Assembly: GCF_002939475.1 (NCBI RefSeq)
Contig: NZ_PKFQ01000001.1
Location: forward strand, 2,658,501 to 2,722,500
Length of the DNA: 64,000 bases
Source of the DNA: Streptomyces cinnamoneus
GTDB lineage: Bacteria; Actinomycetota; Actinomycetes; Streptomycetales; Streptomycetaceae
Direction: 5' to 3'
How positions within the stretch are numbered: the stretch's first letter is position 1; the number at the start of each line of letters is the position of its first letter. The notes under the pieces were generated by a model. It did not search any database. It saw only the letters and a list, made by a program, of their open reading frames with translations, and was not told the origin of the DNA. A program made the position numbers and the translations under genes. Shown here piece by piece: positions 55,136 through 64,000 of this stretch.

Positions 55136-57137
55136 GGTCGCCTCCGGTCGCGTCGCGGCCATGCCCCGCGGGCTTGTCGTTCCTCACCCCGCCGTGCCGC
55201 GTCACCACGCGCGCACCGCTGCCGGGCAGCGCCGTCGGATCGGCCGTCGCCCGGACGTTCCGCGCCTGGGGCGGTACGGACACCGCCGACGCCTGCGGCT
55301 GGGGCGCGGGCGAGCCGCGACCCGGCAGCACGGGCGGCATCCCGGCCTCGTTCATCCCGCGGTTGCGCCGCGAGTCCTCCGGCTCCAGCGGGATCGGCGA
55401 ACCGCGCAGCGTGTCGCCCGCCGTACGCGGCAGGGTCAGCCGGAACTGCGAGCCGCCGCCCGGCTCGCCCCAGGCCTGCAACCAGCCGCCGTGCAGCCGG
55501 GCGTCCTCCACGGCGATCGACAGGCCGAGGCCCGTGCCGCCGGTCGTCCGGGCCCGGGCCGGGTCGGCCCGCCAGAAGCGGTTGAACACGCGGGTCGCCT
55601 CACCGGGCTTGAGCCCCACGCCGTAGTCGCGCACCGCGACCGCGACCGCGCCGCCGGCCGCGGCCAGCCGTACGGCCACGTCCTTGCCCTCGCCGTGCTC
55701 CACGGCGTTGACCACCAGGTTGCGCAGCACGCGCTCCACCCGCCGGGCGTCCGCCTCCACGATCACCGGCTGCTCGCCGCCGCGCACCAGCAACCTGCTG
55801 CCCTTGCGGTCCGCCAGCGGAAGCGCCCCGTCTATCACCCGGTTCACCACGTCCCGCAGGTCTATCGGCTCGGCCTCCAGCGCCGCCGCGCCCGCGTCGA
55901 ACCGGCTGATCTCCAGCAGGTCGGCCAGCAGCGACTCGAACCGGTCCAGCTGCCCGAACAGCAGCTCCGCCGACCGCGCGGTGACCGGGTCGAAGGAGTC
56001 CCGCGCCTCGTGGATGACGTCGGCCGCCATGCGTACGGTCGTCAGCGGCGTCCGCAGCTCGTGCGAGACGTCGGAGACGAACCGCCGCTGCATCCGCGAC
56101 AGCTCCTCCAGCTGCTGGATCTTCACCTGGAGGTTCTGCGCCATCTTGTTGAAGGCCTCGCCCAGACGCGCGATGTCGTCCTCACCGGTGACCTTCATCC
56201 GCTCCTGCAGCACACCGGCGGCCAGCCGCTCGGAGATGCTCGCCGCCATCCGCACCGGGGTGACGATCTGCCGCACCACCAGCCAGGCGATGGCACCCAG
56301 CAGCACCACCACGAACACACCGGCCGTCGTCAGCGTGCCCTTGACCAGACTGAGCGACTTCTCCTCCTGAGTGAACGGGAAGAGGTAGTACAGCTGGTAC
56401 GGCTTGCCGTTGACGTCGTAGAGCCGCTTGCCGACGATCAGCGCCGGCTCACCCTCGTCCGAGGCGCTGCGCTTGATCGTTCCGGGCTTCTCGAACGTCC
56501 CGGTCCTGCTGTCCAGCTGCCGCCGCAGATCGGCGGGCACGCTCAGCTCGGGGTCGATGTCACCGGACGCGCGCGGACCGCGCGTGCCGCCGCCCACGTA
56601 CGAGGTGTCGCCGCTGTCGCCCGCGCTGAGCGCCACCACGTGGTAGACGCCCTGACCGCCGCTGGCCAGCTGCTGCACGAGGGCCGTCAGCCACGCGCCG
56701 GGGTCCGGGTTGGCCCGGCCGCCGGAGGGGGTGCCGTCCTGGCCCCGGCCGTCGGCCCCCGGGTCGGCGGCCGCGCGGGCCGCCTTGAAACCGCCCTCGG
56801 CCTGGCTCTGCGAAGCGTGCTGCTTCGCCTCCAGCAGGCCGTTGCGCACCTGCCCGATGACCACCAGGCCGAGGAGCAGGACCACGCCGAGCGACATCAG
56901 CAGCGTGGTGGCCACCACCCGCAGCTGGATGTTGCGCCGCCACAGCCGCATCGCGGGGAGCAGCGGACGCCGCACCCAGCGCACGTACAGCCGCAGCAGC
57001 GGGTGCACCGGCGCCGTGGCCGCACCGTCCGGCAGCAGCCTGCCGGCACGCCACAGACGCCTCAGGAAAGATATGCCGCCCGCCGTGTCGACGGGCCGCC
57101 CCGCGTCCCGCTCCGGGGCGGCACCGTTGCCCGACAT
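55119..57137 (-). CDS. mtrB: Two-component sensor kinase MtrB
   Basis: This 672-aa sensor kinase has two TM helices (about 72-95 VVATTLLMSLGVVLLLGLVVIGQ and 270-290 TAGVFVVVLLGAIAWLVV) flanking an extracytoplasmic domain of about 175 residues, then HAMP, HisKA with phospho-His in FVSDVSHELRTPLTTVRM, and HATPase with NLVVNAVEHGEG, DYGVGLKPGEA and GGTGLGLSI. The C-terminus is a long Pro/Arg-rich tail. ATG 57137 is 1 bp after the mtrA stop. MtrAB controls cell division, peptidoglycan and, in Streptomyces, development and antibiotic genes. LpqB, encoded next, regulates it. Confidence 0.97.
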   Translation of the reverse strand: MSGNGAAPERDAGRPVDTAGGISFLRRLWRAGRLLPDGAATAPVHPLLRLYVRWVRRPLLPAMRLWRRNIQLRVVATTLLMSLGVVLLLGLVVIGQVRNGLLEAKQHASQSQAEGGFKAARAAADPGADGRGQDGTPSGGRANPDPGAWLTALVQQLASGGQGVYHVVALSAGDSGDTSYVGGGTRGPRASGDIDPELSVPADLRRQLDSRTGTFEKPGTIKRSASDEGEPALIVGKRLYDVNGKPYQLYYLFPFTQEEKSLSLVKGTLTTAGVFVVVLLGAIAWLVVRQIVTPVRMAASISERLAAGVLQERMKVTGEDDIARLGEAFNKMAQNLQVKIQQLEELSRMQRRFVSDVSHELRTPLTTVRMAADVIHEARDSFDPVTARSAELLFGQLDRFESLLADLLEISRFDAGAAALEAEPIDLRDVVNRVIDGALPLADRKGSRLLVRGGEQPVIVEADARRVERVLRNLVVNAVEHGEGKDVAVRLAAAGGAVAVAVRDYGVGLKPGEATRVFNRFWRADPARARTTGGTGLGLSIAVEDARLHGGWLQAWGEPGGGSQFRLTLPRTAGDTLRGSPIPLEPEDSRRNRGMNEAGMPPVLPGRGSPAPQPQASAVSVPPQARNVRATADPTALPGSGARVVTRHGGVRNDKPAGHGRDATGGDRDGQG

Positions 57138-57138
57138 G

Positions 57139-57816
57139 TCAGCTCGGCCCCGCCTTGTAGCCCACACCACGGACGGTCACCACGATCTCCGGCCGCTCGG
57201 GGTCCTTCTCGACCTTCGAGCGCAGCCGCTGTACGTGTACGTTCACCAGCCGCGTGTCGGCGGCGTGGCGGTAGCCCCAGACCTGCTCCAGGAGCACCTC
57301 ACGGGTGAACACCTGCCACGGCTTGCGCGCCAGCGCCACCAGCAGGTCGAACTCGAGCGGCGTCAGCGCGATCGACTGGCCGTCGCGCTTCACCGAGTGC
57401 CCGGCCACGTCGATGACGAGGTCACCGATCGCCAGCTGCTCCGGCGCCGGCTCCTCCGACCTCCGCAGCCGCGCCCGGATCCGGGCCACGAGCTCCTTCG
57501 GCTTGAACGGCTTGACGATGTAGTCGTCCGCGCCGGATTCCAGCCCGACCACGACGTCGACCGTGTCGCTCTTCGCGGTCAGCATCACGATCGGCACCCC
57601 GGACTCGGCGCGGATCAGCCTGCACACCTCAATGCCGTCACGGCCCGGCAGCATCAGATCCAGCAATACAAGATCCGGTTTGGCCTCCCGAAAAGCGGCG
57701 AGTGCCTTGTCGCCGTCCGCTACGAACGACGGCTCGAAACCCTCACCACGAAGCACGATTCCGAGCATCTCGGCCAGTGCGGTGTCGTCGTCGACGACAA
57801 GGACGCGTCCCTTCAT
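57139..57816 (-). CDS. mtrA: Response regulator MtrA
   Basis: This is a 225-aa OmpR/PhoB-type regulator. Receiver: VLVVDDDTALAEML, phospho-acceptor Asp53 in LLDLMLPGRDG, TAKSD and YIVKPFKP. Winged helix DNA-binding domain from about 130: LTPLEFDLLVALARKPWQVFTREVLLEQVWGY and RLVNVHVQRLRSKVEKDPERPEIVVTVRGVGYK. The ATG overlaps the mtnA stop (ATGA), so mtnA-mtrA-mtrB-lpqB read as a chain. MtrA targets in Streptomyces include development and nitrogen genes; here the gene shows no special feature. Confidence 0.98.
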   Translation of the reverse strand: MKGRVLVVDDDTALAEMLGIVLRGEGFEPSFVADGDKALAAFREAKPDLVLLDLMLPGRDGIEVCRLIRAESGVPIVMLTAKSDTVDVVVGLESGADDYIVKPFKPKELVARIRARLRRSEEPAPEQLAIGDLVIDVAGHSVKRDGQSIALTPLEFDLLVALARKPWQVFTREVLLEQVWGYRHAADTRLVNVHVQRLRSKVEKDPERPEIVVTVRGVGYKAGPS

Positions 57817-58964
57817 ATCGACATCATCCCATTACCCGATCGTGACCTGGCACACAGCTCCGCCAAACCCTCCTCCGTCACGGGGGAAACAACCCCGTTT
57901 TCCGTGACAATCGCGGTCACCAACTCGGGCGGTGTGATATCGAACGCAGGGTTGTAGGCCTGCGTTCCGAGCGGTGCGAGGGGCGCCGAGGCGCCGGAAC
58001 CGGGAAACTCCGTGACCTCCAGCCCGGACCGCTGTTCCACCTCGATCGAGGCCCCGTCCGGGGTGCGGGGGTCGACGGTCGTGGTGGGGGCCACGACGAC
58101 GAACGGCACGTGGTGGTAGCGGGCCAGCACCGCCAGCGGATAGCTGCCCACCTTGTTCGCCACCGACCCGTCCGCCGCGATCCGGTCCGCCCCGACCAGC
58201 ACGGCGTCCACCTCGCCCGCGGAGAACAGCGAACCGGCGGCGCTGTCGGTGAGCAGGGTGTACGGCATTCCCGCCCGCGCCGCCTCGTACGCGGTCAGCC
58301 GCGCCCCCTGGAGCAGCGGACGCGTCTCGTCCACCCACAGCCGCCGCAACTCACCGGCCCGGTGCGCGGCTCCCGCGACGGCCAGGGCGGTGCCCTCACC
58401 GCCCGAGACGAGGGCGCCCGTGTTGCAGTGGGTCAGCACGCGGAAGCCTCCGCCCGGCACCAGTTCCTGCAACAGCGCCAGACCGTGCTCCGCCATGCGC
58501 TCACTGGCCTCGGCGTCCTCACGGTGCAGCGCGCGTGCGGCGGCGAGCGTCGCGGCGGCGGCCTCCTGGGCGCCGGCGCCGTCCTTCAGGGCCGCGTGAT
58601 GGGCGGAGAGGGCCCTGCGCACCCCGTAGGCGAGGTTGACGGCCGTGGGACGGGCGTGGGCGAGCAGTTCGGCGGCTTCGTCCACGTCGAAGCCCCGCAC
58701 GGCCGCCAGCGCGAGCCCGTAGGCGCCCGCCACTCCCAGGAGTGGAGCGCCACGGACGGCGAGCGTTCGTATCGCCTCGACCAGGGCCGGTACGTCGGTG
58801 CAGACCAGCTCGACCTCCGCCGCGGGCAGCCGGCGCTGGTCGAGGAGGACGATCACGGGGCCCTCGGGCAGGTCCTCCCAGCGCAGGGCGGGGACCACGG
58901 GGACTGCTTCGGTACGGGACAGGGGCGCGGATGCGGTTACCGGTGCCGCGTGCTGATCAGCCAT
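57813..58964 (-). CDS. mtnA: S-methyl-5-thioribose-1-phosphate isomerase
   Basis: MtnA isomerises methylthioribose-1-phosphate to the ribulose form in methionine salvage. The 383-aa protein has AVRGAPLLGVAGAYGLAL, the catalytic Cys in THCNTGALV, and the Asp of GADRIAADGSVANKVGSYPLAVLA. ATG 58964 (ADQHAAPVTAS) is preferred; a CAGACT box 6 nt upstream hints at leaderless initiation. The gene is coupled to mtrA by an ATGA overlap, an odd pairing of metabolism and signalling that is conserved in Streptomyces. Confidence 0.96.
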   Translation of the reverse strand: MADQHAAPVTASAPLSRTEAVPVVPALRWEDLPEGPVIVLLDQRRLPAAEVELVCTDVPALVEAIRTLAVRGAPLLGVAGAYGLALAAVRGFDVDEAAELLAHARPTAVNLAYGVRRALSAHHAALKDGAGAQEAAAATLAAARALHREDAEASERMAEHGLALLQELVPGGGFRVLTHCNTGALVSGGEGTALAVAGAAHRAGELRRLWVDETRPLLQGARLTAYEAARAGMPYTLLTDSAAGSLFSAGEVDAVLVGADRIAADGSVANKVGSYPLAVLARYHHVPFVVVAPTTTVDPRTPDGASIEVEQRSGLEVTEFPGSGASAPLAPLGTQAYNPAFDITPPELVTAIVTENGVVSPVTEEGLAELCARSRSGNGMMSI

Positions 58965-59123
58965 TAGTCCAGTCTGCCCCGCGCCCACCAACTATTGAAG
59001 GGCTCCCCTTCCCGGCTCCCCCTTACGAGCCCCCGTGCCGCTCAAAGGCCCGAAGGCTCCCCCACCGGCCCGTGACACGATGACTGACCGGCACTGACGG
59101 GCACGAGAAGGAGCAAGAGACAC

Positions 59124-60218
59124 ATGAACGACTCTCCGGGCCGGACCCCCGGCGGAGAACGGGCCCGCGCCGACAGCGGCGGCGGACAGCACGACCGGCG
59201 GGGTGGCGGTCCCGGCGGGGGCTGGGGCGGTCCCTGGAACGGCGGGCACGGGCCGCACGCGGCGCCACGGGCCCCGCAGCCGGGCGTGATACCGCTGCGG
59301 CCCCTGGCCGTCGGGGAAATCATCGAAGGGTCCGTCAGCACGCTGCGCAGGCACTGGCGTACGGCCCTCGGCGTGTCCCTCGCCGTGGCGGTCGGCACAC
59401 AGGCCGTGGCGACGGTGGTCGAGCGTTTCAGGCCCCGTGGTTCGTCGGCTCTGACCACGCCGGAGGAGCTGGCGGACGCGACCCCGAGGGAGGTTCTCCA
59501 CGCACTGGGCGAGAGCCTGACGGAGATCGCGACCACCTCGGTCATCGGCCTCATCGGCTCGATCGTCGCCAGCGCCATGCTGACCGTCGTCGTCAGCCGG
59601 GCGGTCCTGGGCCGCCCGGTCACCGCACGGGACGCCTGGGCGAACGCACGCCCCCGGCTGCCCGCCATGGCAGGGCTCTTCTGTGTGATTCCGCTGCTCA
59701 TCGTGGGTGCGTTCGCGGTCGGCACGGCGCCGGGCCTGGTGCTCGTCGCGGCCGGAGCGGAGCAGGCGGGTCTCTCGCTCACGCTGCTCGGCGGAATGGC
59801 GGGGCTGGTCGGATCGGTGTGGCTCTGGATCCGCTACAGTCTCGCGGCACCGGCTCTCATGCTGGAACGGCAGGGTGTCATGGCGTCTCTGCGGCGAAGC
59901 GAAAAGCTTGTGCGAGGATCATGGGGCCGGATCTTCGGAATACAGATTCTCGCCGGCCTGCTGGTCTTTTTGGTGGCCACGATTGTTGCACTGCCCACCA
60001 GCCCGATCGAATTCATGATCACGGGAGAGGCGGGCAGCGACGATCCTTCGAGCTGGACGAATTTGATCTTCACTGGTGTCGCCGCGACCATCAGTTCCAT
60101 GATCGCCCTGCCGATTACGTCGGGGATGACGGCGCTGCTGTATATGGACCAGCGAATCCGGCGCGAGTCGCTCGACATCGAGCTCACGCGCGCTGCCTCG
60201 GTGGGCGAAGGGCAGTAG
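59124..60218 (+). CDS. Polytopic membrane protein of unknown function
   Basis: This is a 364-aa integral membrane protein with a Gly/Pro-rich cytoplasmic N-terminus of about 55 residues (GGGPGGGWGGPWNGGHGP) and about six TM helices. The blocks LAVGEIIEGSVSTLRRHWRTAL, VVSRAVLGRPVTARDAWANARPRL and APALMLERQGVMASLRRSEKLVRGSWGRIFG are typical of a common actinobacterial family related to the membrane domain of glycerophosphodiester phosphodiesterases. No catalytic residues are apparent. AAGGAG SD lies about 10 nt before the ATG. It is divergent from mtnA and ends just before the rRNA terminators. The function is unknown. Confidence 0.82.
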   Translation: MNDSPGRTPGGERARADSGGGQHDRRGGGPGGGWGGPWNGGHGPHAAPRAPQPGVIPLRPLAVGEIIEGSVSTLRRHWRTALGVSLAVAVGTQAVATVVERFRPRGSSALTTPEELADATPREVLHALGESLTEIATTSVIGLIGSIVASAMLTVVVSRAVLGRPVTARDAWANARPRLPAMAGLFCVIPLLIVGAFAVGTAPGLVLVAAGAEQAGLSLTLLGGMAGLVGSVWLWIRYSLAAPALMLERQGVMASLRRSEKLVRGSWGRIFGIQILAGLLVFLVATIVALPTSPIEFMITGEAGSDDPSSWTNLIFTGVAATISSMIALPITSGMTALLYMDQRIRRESLDIELTRAASVGEGQ

Positions 60219-60240
60219 AGGGCAGGACAATAGCGGAAAC

Positions 60241-60292
60241 GAGAAACGCCTCGGGCCCGTCCCTTTCCAAGGACGGGCCCGAGGCGTTTCTC
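60241..60292. terminator. Very strong bidirectional terminator
   Basis: A perfect 22-bp stem (60241-60262 with 60271-60292) around the 8-nt loop CTTTCCAA. It sits between the convergent membrane-protein gene and the rRNA operon and can end both transcripts. Confidence 0.9.
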
Positions 60293-60348
60293 CACATCGA
60301 GGCGTTTCGGCACATGCGGCCGGTTGCTGGAAACGGCCTGTAAACGCA

Positions 60349-60389
60349 AGAAAGCCCTGGCGGGAACATGGTTCCCACCAGGGCTTTCT
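60349..60389 (-). terminator. rRNA operon terminator
   Basis: A 12-bp stem (AGAAAGCCCTGG, 60349-60360, with 60378-60389) capped by a second 6-bp stem (GGGAAC/GTTCCC) and a 3-nt loop, 9 bp past the end of 5S rRNA. Together with 60241-60292 it forms a double stop. Confidence 0.85.
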
Positions 60390-60397
60390 GAATAATT

Positions 60398-60516
60398 GTT
60401 CGGCGGCGTCCTACTCTCCCACAGGGTCCCCCCTGCAGTACCATCGGCGCTGAAAGGCTTAGCTTCCGGGTTCGGAATGTAACCGGGCGTTTCCCTAACG
60501 CTATGACCACCGAAAC
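60398..60516 (-). rRNA. rrf: 5S ribosomal RNA
   Basis: About 119 nt. The minus-strand sequence begins GTTTCGGTGGTCATAGCG and ends AGGACGCCGCCGAAC, the classic actinobacterial 5S termini, with CCCGGTTACATTCCGAACCC in loop B/C. It lies 74 bp after the 23S end. Confidence 0.97.
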
Positions 60517-60568
60517 ACTATGAAGTTAACCAACCCGGCAAAATCACAGGTCGTTACTTCAGAACCTA

Positions 60569-60585
60569 CACAGTGGACGCGAGCA
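60569..60585 (-). other. 23S processing stem, 3' arm
   Basis: On the transcript TGCTCGCGTCCACTGTG here is exactly complementary to the 17 nt at 63718-63734 upstream of 23S, forming the long RNase III-type processing stem. Confidence 0.85.
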
Positions 60586-60590
60586 ACTGA

Positions 60591-63710
<3,120 letters not shown>

Positions 63711-63992
63711 CCACAGATGCTCGCGTCCACTGTGCAGTTCTCAAGCAACGACCAGCCACCCATCACCCCACCACCGAAGCAGTGAGTGCACTGGGGCCGG
63801 CATCGCGAAGGTTCGAAACTTACGTTCCGTACCCTCAGATACCCAACAGCGTGCCCGACCCAGCCCCTCAGAAATTTCACGTTCCACGCCGAAGCAGTAC
63901 TAGTGAACCCTCAAGAACTGTGCCGAATAGTCAACGTTCCACCCATGAGCAACCGTGCAAGACATTCGCTTGCAGTCGGCTATGTGCTCCTT
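63711..63992 (-). other. 16S-23S internal transcribed spacer
   Basis: About 280 bp with no tRNA gene, as in other Streptomyces rRNA operons. It contains the 5' arm of the 23S processing stem and repeated GGAACGT(T/A/G) motifs (for example near 63890, 63940 and 63825 on the minus strand). Confidence 0.85.
63718..63734 (-). other. 23S processing stem, 5' arm
   Basis: Transcript sequence CACAGTGGACGCGAGCA pairs perfectly with 60569-60585. Flanking AGAAC and GTTCT extend the stem past a small internal loop. Confidence 0.85.
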
Positions 63993-64000
63993 AGAAAGGA
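63993..64000 (-). rRNA. rrs: 16S ribosomal RNA, last 8 nt only
   Basis: The window ends inside the 16S 3' terminus: the minus strand reads TCCTTTCT, the end of the anti-Shine-Dalgarno tail. The body of 16S lies to the right, outside the window. Confidence 0.9.

Noticed and set aside
63711..63992. tRNA-Ile or tRNA-Ala in the 16S-23S spacer
   Set aside because: No cloverleaf or TTCGAATC-type T-arm was found; Streptomyces spacers usually lack tRNAs.

Overview
This window is chromosomal DNA from a high-GC actinomycete, almost certainly a Streptomyces. The evidence is the strong GC third-position bias, GTG and TTG starts, the mtnA-mtrA-mtrB-lpqB / hpf / secA / Rv3235-like core block, a tmRNA that encodes the tag ANTKRDSFALAA, a 180-kDa-type NAD-glutamate dehydrogenase and a Streptomyces-type rRNA operon. 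Most of it is conserved core genome. No insertion sequence, prophage, tRNA, CRISPR array or secondary-metabolite cluster was seen.

Layout. 0.1-5.7 kb is a mixed accessory stretch: a small unknown protein, a MarR regulator divergent from a second enolase that carries a frameshift, a LysR regulator, a secreted three-repeat Ig-like membrane protein and a GNAT acetyltransferase. The MarR/enolase spacer holds five 13-bp direct repeats. 5.7-12.7 kb is a translation-rescue and division block on the minus strand: prfB, a sortase-type LAxTG surface protein, ftsE, ftsX, an S41 protease, smpB and ssrA. 12.9-20 kb holds two transmembrane Ser/Thr kinases and, divergent from them, an FHA-domain protein that resembles a type VII secretion (EccC-like) ATPase. 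20.2-23.8 kb is a sugar ABC importer (lipoprotein plus two permeases); the first permease has an extra extracytoplasmic domain inserted between membrane segments.

24-38 kb is a cell-surface glycan locus. A tightly coupled six-gene minus-strand operon runs from a sugar-1-phosphate nucleotidyltransferase through a polyprenol-phosphate mannosyltransferase-like GT2, two GT-C membrane proteins and a GT2-TagF fusion to a GT4-type transferase. It is flanked by a second GT2 gene, two more GT-C genes and a GtrA flippase-like gene. The likely logic is: make a nucleotide sugar, load it on a polyprenol carrier, flip it, and use it outside the membrane, together with a polyol-phosphate (teichoic-acid-like) polymerase.

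38-60 kb is housekeeping: NAD-glutamate dehydrogenase, a HAD phosphatase, secA with an Rv3235-like neighbour, a RimJ-type acetyltransferase, a YcaQ/AlkZ-like DNA glycosylase, a NarL-type response regulator, hpf, comF, and the coupled mtnA-mtrA-mtrB-lpqB operon. 60.2 kb to the end is the 3' part of a minus-strand rRNA operon (terminators, 5S, 23S, spacer, last 8 nt of 16S).

Starts were chosen by Shine-Dalgarno sequences and, in several genes, by a TAnnnT box 5-7 nt before the start codon, which suggests leaderless transcripts. Nothing here is a clear new defence or biosynthetic system. The most unusual items are the repeat-array operator with a frameshifted enolase, the FHA/EccC-like protein beside the kinases, the domain-inserted permease and the double LAxTG surface protein.
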